Below, piece by piece: positions 8,759 to 16,934 of a stretch of 64,000 nt of DNA; position 1 is the stretch's first letter; every line of letters starts with the position of its first letter. The notes beneath the pieces were generated by a model that was given only the letters and a program-made list of their open reading frames with translations, was not told the DNA's origin and made no database searches. This DNA comes from Micromonospora sp. WMMA1363. Lineage in GTDB: Bacteria; Actinomycetota; Actinomycetes; Mycobacteriales; Micromonosporaceae. The stretch is taken from assembly GCF_030345795.1 (NCBI RefSeq), contig NZ_JAUALB010000001.1:863001-927000 (forward strand). The letters are read 5' to 3'. The position numbers and the translations under genes were made by a program.

Positions 8759-9201
8759 GTGAGGGAGAGTCTGGTGTTGCTCGTGCTGGTCGCGGTGATC
8801 GCAGCCATCCCGCGGACGCAGGGCGTGGGGGCGACGGTGAGTCCGTCAATGCCTGCGGTGGAGCGTAGCGGCCAGTCGGCGCGTACCGAGGAGGTTGTCT
8901 TCCCGACCAGGGAGGTCTCGTTGTGGGAGCGGATGCTCTCGCCGGACAACCTCGGTCGGGCGTTGAAGCGTGTGGAGTCCAATCGGGTGCGCCTGGTGTG
9001 GATGGCCTGGCGACGCACGAGCTTCGTGAGTGGCTGCACCAGCACTGGGGGCAGGTCCGGACGGCTTTGAACGCGGGCACGTACCGGCCGCAGCCGGTAC
9101 GCCGGGTGGTGATCCTCAAGCCCGGGGGTGGTTCGATACGCTGGCACTGCCACGTCCGCCTGCAACGCCAGGCCGTCGAGTCCATGGACCAGGCGCTGTA
9201 A
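8759..9201 (+). pseudogene. group II intron reverse transcriptase/maturase, N-terminal relic
   Basis: Two frames carry pieces of a LtrA-like N-terminus. One reads SLWERMLSPDNLGRALKRVE (ending near 8985). The next reads GAPGVDGLATHELREWL and then ALNAGTYRPQPVRRV, up to a stop at 9201. These match the order of the intron-encoded protein start (the x-G-A-P-G-V-D-G motif, then Y-x-P-x-P-V-R-R-V). A frameshift near 8995 separates them, and the catalytic YADD region is missing. I see no intron RNA domain V, so the boundaries are those of coding similarity only. It is a dead mobile element. Confidence 0.7.
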
Positions 9202-9272
9202 CCCGACCAGCCCGACGACGACACAGCCTCCGACGGCCGAACACGACCAACCGAGAACGCGTCCCGCTGGGA

Positions 9273-9539
9273 TCACTGCCTCGGGGGGACGCTCTCGTCG
9301 CTGTGGCTGCCGCCGGTCGGCTCGTACGGCCAGGTGAAGAACCGGCGATACAGGGTCCCCGACGTCGTGGCCGGCATGTCCACGCACGCCTCGACGAAGA
9401 ACCGCGACAGGTAGAGCATCAGCGACACCCGCGCCCCGGCGAACTCGGCCAACAGTTGACGTTTGCGGGTGAGGCACGGCCACGCCTGCCCACACCCGGC
9501 GCAGGTCCAGGCCGGGCGAACCGGCACGTGCATCGACAT
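9273..9539 (-). CDS. small conserved actinobacterial protein, divergent from an XRE regulator
   Basis: This 88-residue protein carries the Cys pattern W-T-C-A-G-C-G-x-x-W-P-C near its start (about residues 11-20), followed by a helical stretch. Similar short proteins, some annotated as flavin reductase without good reason, sit back to back with XRE-type regulators in many Micromonospora-like genomes, as here. The cysteines could bind zinc. Starts at 9539 and 9533 are both ATG. The function is unknown; the gene is supported mainly by the familiar N-terminus and by context. Confidence 0.65.
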   Translation of the reverse strand: MSMHVPVRPAWTCAGCGQAWPCLTRKRQLLAEFAGARVSLMLYLSRFFVEACVDMPATTSGTLYRRFFTWPYEPTGGSHSDESVPPRQ

Positions 9540-9713
9540 CGCTGTTCAACCCTCCGGGCACGTCCGTGGTCTACGGTGGGAGGGCCGGGCACGTACCCGG
9601 GTATGAAGAATGCCGATCTTCGTGCCCGTCCCGGCCCTCCCGGAACAGGACCAGTCAGGTCCGGACTCGATGCGCGTCCCCGCTGGGCCTGCCACCAGAA
9701 TCAGGGGAAAGAG

Positions 9714-10907
9714 ATGACCATGGAACAACCGGAGGGTCTTCCCCCGTCTACACCCGACACCGCTGACCTCGGCGTCCATCTGCGGGCCGCCCGCGAGGCT
9801 GCCGGGCACAGTCTTGCCGGCATGGCCGCGCTCACCCACTTCAGCAAGCCCTACCTCGGCCTCGTCGAAACCGGCCGCCGCCCCGCCACCCCCGACGTCG
9901 TCGAGCGCTACGAACACGCCCTCGGCGTGCCGATCGGCACCCCAGCAGACCCGGTCCGCCTCACCCACGAATGGCTCCTCGGCGACCCACCCGTCCCCCG
10001 GCAGTTACGCGCCGGCCGTCGTATCGGCACCAGCCTCATCGAGACGCTGGAATCCCGGGTGATCGAACTTCGCCACCTGGACGACACCGTCGGCAGCCGC
10101 ACCCTGCTCCCCGTCATCCGCACCGAACTCGACCAGGCCGAACACCTCGCCCGCACCGCCTCCTACACCGACGCCTCCGGCAAGCGGCTGTACACCGTGA
10201 TCGGTGAACTCGCCCAACTCGCCGGCTGGGTCGCCAGCGACGCCGGCCGCTACCCCGACGCCCAACGCCTCTACCTCTCCGGCGTCACCGCCGCCGACAC
10301 AGCCGGAGACAGGGCACTCGGCGCGCAACTGCTGTCCAGCCTCGCCTACCAGATCACCAACGTCGGCAAACGCGACGACGCCCTGCTCATCGCCCGCTCC
10401 GCCGTCACCGGCGCACCCCATGCCAGTCCACTCGTCCGGGCGCTGCTGCTGGAACGCCTCGCCTGGGCCGCCGCCCGAGCCCGCGACACCGACACCACCC
10501 GCCGCGCCCTCGACGCCGTCGACGACGCCTACGACCAGCGCTCCGACGGCATCGCCGAGCCCGAATGGGTGTACTGGCTCAACCGTACCGAGATCGACGT
10601 CATGGCCGCCCGCTGCCTCATCGAACTCGGCCCCCCAGCCGCCGCCGAACCCCTGCTGACGCGAGCACTCGCCACCTACAACCGCGACCACGCCCGCGAG
10701 GTCGCCCTCTACCAGACCTGGCTCGCCGAAAGCCACGCCCGTGCAGGCGACCTCGACGCCGCCCGTGAGGTCCTCGCTCGCATCGACACCACCGCTATCG
10801 ATGCCGGCTCCGCCCGCCTCCACCGCCGCATCGCCGCCGTCGATCGCCTCATCGAGCGCAGCGCACAGAAGAAGCCCGCCACCGGCACCAGACGACCGAC
10901 CCAGTAG
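9714..10907 (+). CDS. XRE-family helix-turn-helix regulator with TPR-like C-terminal domain
   Basis: The 397-residue product opens with an XRE HTH (residues about 18-75, containing LRAAREAAGHSLAGMAA and KPYLGLVETGRR). A long Ala/Leu/Arg-rich helical domain follows, with repeats of tetratricopeptide type (for example DAGRYPDAQRLYLSGVTAAD). This is the layout of actinomycete transcriptional regulators that sense a partner through the helical domain. Start is ATG 9714 after AGGGGAAAGAG; the frame is open further up, but that region overlaps the divergent small gene and intron relic. It probably controls itself and the divergent 88-residue gene. Confidence 0.85.
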   Translation: MTMEQPEGLPPSTPDTADLGVHLRAAREAAGHSLAGMAALTHFSKPYLGLVETGRRPATPDVVERYEHALGVPIGTPADPVRLTHEWLLGDPPVPRQLRAGRRIGTSLIETLESRVIELRHLDDTVGSRTLLPVIRTELDQAEHLARTASYTDASGKRLYTVIGELAQLAGWVASDAGRYPDAQRLYLSGVTAADTAGDRALGAQLLSSLAYQITNVGKRDDALLIARSAVTGAPHASPLVRALLLERLAWAAARARDTDTTRRALDAVDDAYDQRSDGIAEPEWVYWLNRTEIDVMAARCLIELGPPAAAEPLLTRALATYNRDHAREVALYQTWLAESHARAGDLDAAREVLARIDTTAIDAGSARLHRRIAAVDRLIERSAQKKPATGTRRPTQ

Positions 10908-10984
10908 ACGCCCCCGGTGCCGTTGGTCGCCGTCGCCGATGGACCTCCGCTGCTGGTTGGAGCGTCCTTCCGGTATGGACGCAA

Positions 10985-11144
10985 TGATGGTGGGCAGCGG
11001 AGGTGGCAGGATCGGCCGGAAACTGCATGAGCAGGGCAGAAAGCCCGCCTCGACAATCGGTGAACAGGCTTCAGCGCGGTCTGGACCATGCGGTCGGTGA
11101 GGGTGGTCGGCACGTACATGATCGCGGCGAACACCGCCGCGCAT
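10985..11144 (-). pseudogene. second group II intron reverse transcriptase relic
   Basis: On the minus strand the frame reads VPTTLTDRMVQTALKPV (about 11115 down to 11065). After a frameshift it reads IVEAGFLPCSCSFRP. Together these match the RT motif 0/1 stretch of LtrA-like proteins (P-T-L-x-D-R-x-V-Q-x-A-L, then E-x-x-F-x-P-C-S-Y-G-F-R-P). Only about 50 residues survive. It lies on the opposite strand to the relic at 8759-9201. Confidence 0.6.
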
Positions 11145-11388
11145 CGTTCTACGGCCTACCTCCGCCCCGTTGACGTCGTGGTGGCGGTATCAACGGGGGG
11201 CGGCTGGGCGCTGACAACTCGCCGGACACGGTCGGCCCAGGGTCGGCGGAGACCCGCTGTGTCCAGCCTCGGTCGCACCGCGTTCTGTCGAAATCCCACC
11301 CGATCCGATCTTTTGCGGCGGTGTTTCCCGGGGTTTAATGCTCGGTAACCTGTGACGCGTAGCACAGGCAACCCTGGGGGCGCCCGCC
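11145..11388. other. intergenic stretch before the Liv operon
   Basis: No gene is credible here. The stretch must hold the promoter of the transporter operon; a local AT-rich patch (gatcttttgcggcggtgttt, 11308-11327) lies about 60-80 bases before livF. I cannot assign -10/-35 boxes. Confidence 0.4.
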
Positions 11389-12180
11389 ATGCTGCAGGTG
11401 CGGAATCTCGAGGTCGTCTACGACGACGTGATGCTGGTCCTGCGCGGCCTGAGCATCACCGTCCCGCCGGGCGGGATCGTCGCGTTGCTCGGCGCGAACG
11501 GCGCGGGCAAGACCACGTTGCTGCGGGCGATCACCGGCCTGCTCGACATCCACCACGGGAAGGTCTCCCGGGGTGAGGTCACTTTGGACCGGGAGCCGCT
11601 GCACCGGCTGCGGCCGGCCACCATCGTGCGGCGTGGTGTCGCCCAGGTGATGGAGGGGCGACGCACCTTCGGCGAGCTGACCGTCGAGGAGAACCTGCGC
11701 CTCGGCGGGCACACCGATCCGCGCCGGGTCACCGACCGCCTCGACGAGGTGTACGCGCTGTTCCCGGTGCTCGCCGAGCGGCGTCGCCGGACGGCCGGCT
11801 ACCTGTCGGGTGGGGAGCAGCAGATGCTCGCGATGGGGCGGGCGTTGATGGCCGGCCCGCGCTACCTGCTGCTGGACGAACCGAGCCTGGGTCTCGCCCC
11901 CCGGCTCGTCGAGCAGATCCGGGAACTGATCCTGACGATCAACGCGGCTGGCACGGCGGTCCTGCTGGTCGAGCAGAACGCGACGATGGCGCTGTCGATC
12001 GCGGCACACGGCTATGTGCTGGAGACCGGCCGGGTGGTGCTCGACAAGCCCGCGGAGCAACTGCTCGCCGACGACGACGTCCGCGAGTTCTACCTCGGGC
12101 TGCACGGCGGCGACGGGGCTGCCCGGCGGTCGTTCCGGGACGTCAAACACTACCGGCGACGGAAGCGGTGGTTGTCGTGA
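11389..12180 (+). CDS. livF: branched-chain-type ABC transporter ATPase, LivF-like
   Basis: The 263-residue ABC ATPase has Walker A GANGAGKT (about residues 35-42), the signature LSGGEQQM and Walker B YLLLDEPSLGLAP. The short length and the MEGRR-type loop before the signature are typical of the LivF subunit of HAAT-family importers. It powers uptake together with LivG, the two permeases and the lipoprotein encoded downstream. It is the first gene of a six-gene run; its last codons overlap the start of livG. The substrate need not be leucine, because the operon also carries an acyl-CoA ligase. Confidence 0.92.
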   Translation: MLQVRNLEVVYDDVMLVLRGLSITVPPGGIVALLGANGAGKTTLLRAITGLLDIHHGKVSRGEVTLDREPLHRLRPATIVRRGVAQVMEGRRTFGELTVEENLRLGGHTDPRRVTDRLDEVYALFPVLAERRRRTAGYLSGGEQQMLAMGRALMAGPRYLLLDEPSLGLAPRLVEQIRELILTINAAGTAVLLVEQNATMALSIAAHGYVLETGRVVLDKPAEQLLADDDVREFYLGLHGGDGAARRSFRDVKHYRRRKRWLS

Positions 12181-12956
12181 CCGACGAGCCGATCCTGACC
12201 TTCGACGACGTGCGGCTCGCCTTCGCCGGTGTGCGGGCGGTCGACGGGGTGAGCTTCACCGTCGGCCGGCAGGAGTTGCTCGCGGTGATCGGGCCGAACG
12301 GGGCCGGCAAGACGTCCATCTTCAACGTGCTCTCCGGCGTCTACCGGCCGCAGTCCGGCCGGGTCGTCTTCGACGGTATCGACCTGGTCGGCCGCCGCCC
12401 CCATGACATCGCCGCGCTCGGGCTCGCCCGCACCTTCCAGAACGTCGAGCTCTTCGCCAACCTCACCGTGCTGGAGAACCTGCTGCTCGGGCGGCATCAC
12501 CACATCCGCTACGGGCCGCTCGCGGCCGTGCTGTGGCGGGGCCGCGCCCGCCGCGCGGAACTGGCCGCCCGCGCGGCGGTCGAGGAGATCGTCGAGTTCC
12601 TGGAGCTGGAGCAGTGGCGGCGGATGCCGGTCGGGCTGCTGCCGTACGGGGTGCAGAAGCGGGTGGAGCTGGGCCGGGCGCTCGCCATGGAGCCGAAGCT
12701 GCTGGTGCTCGACGAGCCGGTCGGCGGCATGAACCTGGAGGAGACCGAGGACATGGCCCGCTACATCCTCGACGTCCGCGAGGAACTGGGTATCCCGATG
12801 GTGCTCGTCGAGCACGACATGGGCCTGGTGATGGACCTCGCCGACCGGGTGCTGGTGGTCGACTTCGGGCAGCCGGTGGCCACCGGCACCCCAGCCGAGA
12901 TCCAGCAGCACCCCGACGTGGTCCGCGCCTATCTGGGAGAGGTGACCACCACATGA
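12177..12956 (+). CDS. livG: branched-chain-type ABC transporter ATPase, LivG-like
   Basis: The 259-residue ATPase has Walker A GPNGAGKTS near residue 40 and the LivG hallmark LARTFQNVELF shortly after. Walker B LLVLDEPVGGMN and the C-terminal switch His (VLVEHDMGLVMD) follow. I start it at GTG 12177, which overlaps the livF stop in the usual GTGA manner; a GTG three codons earlier is possible. The canonical signature LSGG is replaced by LPYGVQKRVELGRAL, the form normal for LivG proteins. It pairs with LivF as an ATPase heterodimer at the inner face of the membrane. Confidence 0.92.
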   Translation: MTDEPILTFDDVRLAFAGVRAVDGVSFTVGRQELLAVIGPNGAGKTSIFNVLSGVYRPQSGRVVFDGIDLVGRRPHDIAALGLARTFQNVELFANLTVLENLLLGRHHHIRYGPLAAVLWRGRARRAELAARAAVEEIVEFLELEQWRRMPVGLLPYGVQKRVELGRALAMEPKLLVLDEPVGGMNLEETEDMARYILDVREELGIPMVLVEHDMGLVMDLADRVLVVDFGQPVATGTPAEIQQHPDVVRAYLGEVTTT

Positions 12957-13032
12957 GCGAGCCTCCGCGGGCGAACCATCGGCGCCGCGTGCCAGCGTCC
13001 CGTGCGGCGGCGGAGCGAAGCGGAGCGGCCGG

Positions 13033-14925
13033 ATGAGCACCACCACCGCCGCGTCGGGTACGCCCGCCGCCGGCGCCGCCGGCGCCGCCGCCACCACGGT
13101 CGCCTCCCGGGTCCGCGCCCGTGCCCGCGCCACTCCCGACCGGGTGGCGATGCGGGAGAAGATCCGCGGGGTCTGGTCGGAGGTGACCTGGGCGTCCTAC
13201 TGGGACACCGTGACGACGGTCGCGCACGGCCTGCTCTCCCTCGGCGTCCGGCCCGGCGACCGGGTGGCCGTGCTGGCGGAGAACCGGCGCGAGTGGCTCT
13301 GGACCGACGTGGCGGCCGTCGCCGTGCGCGCCGTCACCGTCGGGCTGTACCCGACGAACCCGGCCGGTGAGATCGGCTACCTGTTGGCCCACTCCGCTGC
13401 GCGGGTGCTCGTGGTCGAGGACCAGGAGCAGGTCGACAAGGTCCTCGACGTCCTGCACGACTGCCCGGACCTGAAGCACGTGGTGTACGTGGAGCCGCGC
13501 GGTGTCCGCAACCGCTACCGCCACGCCGCCCTGCTGCACTGGGACGACTTCCTGGCCCTCGGCGAAGCGCACCGCGTCGCGCACCCCGACGCGGTGCAGC
13601 GCTCGATGGCCGCCGCGACCGACACCGACCTGGCCACCCTGATCTACACCTCGGGCACCACCGGCCGCCCCAAGGGTGCCATGCTGACCAACGCCAACGT
13701 GGACTTCGCCGTGCGGACGGTCACCGACGGAGGCGGGCTGGCCGACCCGCCGCCCGGCCCGCACGACCTGATCCTGTCGTACCTGCCGCTGTGTCACGTC
13801 GCCGAGCGCATCTTCACCACCTGGAGCAACGCCGGCGCGGGCGTACAGGTCAACTTCGCGGAATCCATCGCCACCGTGCCGGCGAACCTGCGCGAGGTGC
13901 AGCCGACCCTGCTGTTCGGGGTGCCGCGCATCTGGGAGAAGATCCTCGCCACGGTCACCACCCGGATCTCCACCGCCGCGCCGCTCAAGCGGACCGTCGC
14001 CCGGTTCTGGTTGCGGGTCTCCGACCGGATCGGGGCCCGGCTCGTCGCCACCGGTGGGCGGCACACCCCGGCCACCCGGCTGGCGTACGCGGTCGGCTGG
14101 GTCTTCTGCTACCGCGCCCTGCGGGAACGGATCGGTATGCGGCGGGTCCGGTACGCCGCCTCCGGTGCCGCCCCGATCGCCCCCGAGGTGTTGCGCTTCT
14201 TCACGGGCATCGGCGTGCCGATGTACGAGGTGTACGGCATGACCGAGAACTCGGCCATCGCCACCGCCAACCACCCCGGGCGGGTGAGGCTGGGCACGGT
14301 CGGCGAGCCGCAGTCCGGTGTGGAACTGCGTGTCGACGAGGCGACCGGGGAGATCCTCACCCGCAGCGGCGGGGTCTTCGCCGGCTACCTCGACGACCCG
14401 GACGCCACGGCGGCGGTGCTGGAGTCGGACGGTTGGCTGCACACCGGCGACGTGGGGGAGTGGGTGGGCGGCACGCACGTGCGGATCACCGGCCGGGCCA
14501 AGGACATCATGATCACCGCTGGCGGCAAGAACATCGGCCCGGCCGGGATCGAGAACGAGTTGAAGGTTTCCCCGTACGTCAAGGAGGCGGTGCTCATCGG
14601 TGACCGGCGCCCGTACCTGGTCGCGCTGATCGGCGTCGAGCCCGACACGGTCGGCCAGTGGGCGCAGGCGCATCGCCTGCCGTACACCACCTACCGTGAC
14701 CTGACCAGCAAGCCGGAGGTGGTCGAGCTGGTCCGGGCGGTCGTCGACGAGGTCAACCGCCGCCACCCGCCGGTCGAGCAGGTCAAGCGGTTCAGGCTGC
14801 TGCCCAAGGAACTCGACCAGGACGACGGCGAGCTGACCGCCACCCAGAAGGTGCGCCGGGAGGCCGTCACCCGGGCCTTCGCCGGGTTGGTCGACGAGCT
14901 GTACGCCCCGGGCGGTGACCGGTGA
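13033..14925 (+). CDS. AMP-forming long-chain acyl-CoA synthetase (FadD-like) inside the Liv operon
   Basis: The 630-residue adenylate-forming enzyme has the P-loop IYTSGTTGRPKGAML (about residues 203-217), the A5 motif YGMTENS and the A7/A8 region GWLHTGDVG. A late Lys-rich motif GRAKDIMITAGGKN with the catalytic-type lysine near the C-terminus is also present. It converts a carboxylic acid, ATP and CoA to an acyl-CoA. Length and motif spelling fit the long-chain (AMP-binding FadD15-like) branch. Its place between ATPase and permease genes suggests it traps the imported acid as the CoA ester; that coupling is inference. The stop overlaps the livH start. Confidence 0.92.
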   Translation: MSTTTAASGTPAAGAAGAAATTVASRVRARARATPDRVAMREKIRGVWSEVTWASYWDTVTTVAHGLLSLGVRPGDRVAVLAENRREWLWTDVAAVAVRAVTVGLYPTNPAGEIGYLLAHSAARVLVVEDQEQVDKVLDVLHDCPDLKHVVYVEPRGVRNRYRHAALLHWDDFLALGEAHRVAHPDAVQRSMAAATDTDLATLIYTSGTTGRPKGAMLTNANVDFAVRTVTDGGGLADPPPGPHDLILSYLPLCHVAERIFTTWSNAGAGVQVNFAESIATVPANLREVQPTLLFGVPRIWEKILATVTTRISTAAPLKRTVARFWLRVSDRIGARLVATGGRHTPATRLAYAVGWVFCYRALRERIGMRRVRYAASGAAPIAPEVLRFFTGIGVPMYEVYGMTENSAIATANHPGRVRLGTVGEPQSGVELRVDEATGEILTRSGGVFAGYLDDPDATAAVLESDGWLHTGDVGEWVGGTHVRITGRAKDIMITAGGKNIGPAGIENELKVSPYVKEAVLIGDRRPYLVALIGVEPDTVGQWAQAHRLPYTTYRDLTSKPEVVELVRAVVDEVNRRHPPVEQVKRFRLLPKELDQDDGELTATQKVRREAVTRAFAGLVDELYAPGGDR

Positions 14926-15806
14926 CCGAGCTGATCGAGAGCGTGCTGCGCGGGCTCGGTACCGGCAGCGTCTACGCGCTGCTCGCGCTCGGCTTCGTCA
15001 TCATCTACAAGGCCACCCGGGTGATCAGCTTCGCGCAGCCGGCGTTCATGCTCGCCGGCGTCGTCGCGGTCACCTACCTCACCCCGGCGGTCGGTTTCTG
15101 GGCCGCGGTGCCCCTCGCGGCGTTCGGCACCGCGCTGCTCGCGCTCGGGGTGGAACGCACCGCGGTCCGTCCGATGGTGGGCCGACCGGCGTTCGTGGTC
15201 GCCATCATCACCCTCGGCGTCGACGTGGCCGTCCGGGTGGTGGTCAACGCGTTCATCGGCCTGGACGTGCGGCACGTCGGCGACCCGTGGGGGCTGCGCA
15301 CCGTCGCCCTCGGCCCGGTGGCGATGCAGCAGCGGCACCTCGCCGCGGTGGTCGCGGCGGTCCTGCTGGTCGCCGGGCTCTTCGCGTTCTTCCGGTTCAC
15401 CCGCACCGGGCTGGCGATGCGCGCCGCCGCGCTGGACCAGGAGGCCGCGCTCGCCCACGGCGTCTCGGTGGGCGCGGTCTTCGCGGTCAGCTGGGCACTC
15501 GCCGGCGGGCTTGCCGCCGTCGCCGGCACCTTCGCCGCCGCCGGCGGCAGCGTGGACGGGGCGCTGTGGCTGATCGCGTTGACCGCCCTGCCCGTGATCA
15601 TTCTCGGTGGGCTGGACTCGCTGCCCGGCGCGGTCATCGGCGGGCTCGCCGTCGGCGTCCTGCAGGAGTTCGTCGCCACGTACGCGAACGACGTCGCCTG
15701 GCTCGGCGGCAACGTCTCGGTCATCACCCCGTACCTGCTGATGCTGGTCGTGCTGCTGCTGCGCCCGTACGGGTTGTTCGGCACCCCGGAGGTGGAACGG
15801 GTATGA
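14922..15806 (+). CDS. livH: branched-chain-type ABC transporter permease, LivH-like
   Basis: This 294-residue membrane protein has about eight hydrophobic helices. It contains the LivH signature near the N-terminus (SVYALLALGFVIIYKATR) and the EAA-like loop near residue 135-175. A GTG start overlaps the ligase stop (GTGA) and its own stop overlaps livM (ATGA), so the run is translationally coupled. It forms half of the translocation pore. Confidence 0.92.
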   Translation: MTELIESVLRGLGTGSVYALLALGFVIIYKATRVISFAQPAFMLAGVVAVTYLTPAVGFWAAVPLAAFGTALLALGVERTAVRPMVGRPAFVVAIITLGVDVAVRVVVNAFIGLDVRHVGDPWGLRTVALGPVAMQQRHLAAVVAAVLLVAGLFAFFRFTRTGLAMRAAALDQEAALAHGVSVGAVFAVSWALAGGLAAVAGTFAAAGGSVDGALWLIALTALPVIILGGLDSLPGAVIGGLAVGVLQEFVATYANDVAWLGGNVSVITPYLLMLVVLLLRPYGLFGTPEVERV

Positions 15807-16918
15807 CCAACTCCCGGCCGCGCGGCCGGCCGCTGCTGCGCACGTCGTACGACGAGGACCTGGCGTTGCTGGACACCCCGGCGAAGCGGTGGTGGACCGG
15901 TGCCGTGCTCACGCTGGCGGTCGGGCTGCCCTTCCTGCTCACCGACGACCTGCTGCAACTACTCGCGGTCTGCTGCGTCGCCGCGATCGGGGCGATCGGG
16001 CTCGGCCTGGTTACCGGGTACGCCGGGCAGGTCTCCCTGGGTCACGCCTTCTTCCTCGGCATCGGCGCGTACACCGCCGCGGCGCTCAGCGGCGACCCGG
16101 ACGGGCGGGTGATCGGTTTCGGTGTCACCGACATCACGATCTGGCTGCCCGCCGCCGGTCTGGTCGCCGGCCTCGCCGGGGTACTCGTCGCGCCCCTCGC
16201 GACCCGGCTGCGTGGGCTCTACCTGGCCATCGTCACCCTCGGCCTGGTCTTCATCGGCCAGCACATCTTCAGCGGGTGGTCGTCGCTGACCGGCGGCGCC
16301 GGGGTCGGCCGACCGGCGGCCACCCTGGAATTCCTCGGGTGGCCCCTCGCCGTCACCGGCCCGGCCGGCACCCGCGACCAGAAGCTGTACTGGTTGATGC
16401 TGGGGCTGCTGTTGGTCTTCGCGCTCGCGGCAGGCAATCTGGCCCGCTCCCGGATCGGGCGGGCGTTCACCGCGATCCGTGACCGGGACATCGCCGCCGG
16501 GGTGATCGGGGTGAACCTGCCCCGCTACAAGACCATCGCTTTTGCCGTGTCGTCGTGTTACGCCGGGTGCGCCGGCGCGCTGCTCCACACGATCACCGGC
16601 TTCTTCGATCCCGGCTCGTTCAGCCTGCTGCTGTCCGTGCAGTACATCGCCATGGTGCTGATCGGCGGAGCGGGCACCGTCTCCGGCGCGATCGCCGGGG
16701 CGTTCTTCATCACCCTGCTGCCCCGGCTCACCCGGGAACTGCAGGCGTGGGTGCCCTTCGTCAGCAGCCAGCCGAACGAGGTGCCGAACGTCTTCCAGGT
16801 GGAGACGATCCTCTACGGCGTACTCATCATCGTCTTCCTCATCTTCGAACCACGCGGGCTGTTCGGCCTCTGGGTCCGGGCCCGCACCTACTGGAAGGCG
16901 TGGCCGTTCTCCTACTGA
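15803..16918 (+). CDS. livM: branched-chain-type ABC transporter permease, LivM-like
   Basis: The 371-residue permease has the LivM motif GLVTGYAGQVSLGHAFFLGI around residues 65-90 and about nine to ten membrane spans. The start is ATG 15803, overlapping the livH stop. The frame is open upstream, but that upstream reading is the shadow of livH. The C-terminal third carries ARSRIGRAFTAIRDRDIAA, the cytoplasmic loop that contacts the ATPase. It forms the second half of the pore. Confidence 0.92.
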   Translation: MTNSRPRGRPLLRTSYDEDLALLDTPAKRWWTGAVLTLAVGLPFLLTDDLLQLLAVCCVAAIGAIGLGLVTGYAGQVSLGHAFFLGIGAYTAAALSGDPDGRVIGFGVTDITIWLPAAGLVAGLAGVLVAPLATRLRGLYLAIVTLGLVFIGQHIFSGWSSLTGGAGVGRPAATLEFLGWPLAVTGPAGTRDQKLYWLMLGLLLVFALAAGNLARSRIGRAFTAIRDRDIAAGVIGVNLPRYKTIAFAVSSCYAGCAGALLHTITGFFDPGSFSLLLSVQYIAMVLIGGAGTVSGAIAGAFFITLLPRLTRELQAWVPFVSSQPNEVPNVFQVETILYGVLIIVFLIFEPRGLFGLWVRARTYWKAWPFSY

Positions 16919-16934
16919 CGTGAGCGAGGAAGCC

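Noticed and set aside
9030-9713. Upstream extension of the XRE regulator reading frame
   Set aside because: The extension overlaps the RT relic and the divergent gene; the HTH starts after ATG 9714, which has a good ribosome site.
12463-14766. Very long minus-strand open frame (over 760 codons) across livG and the acyl-CoA ligase
   Set aside because: It is opposite two clear genes and has shadow composition; no domain is visible.
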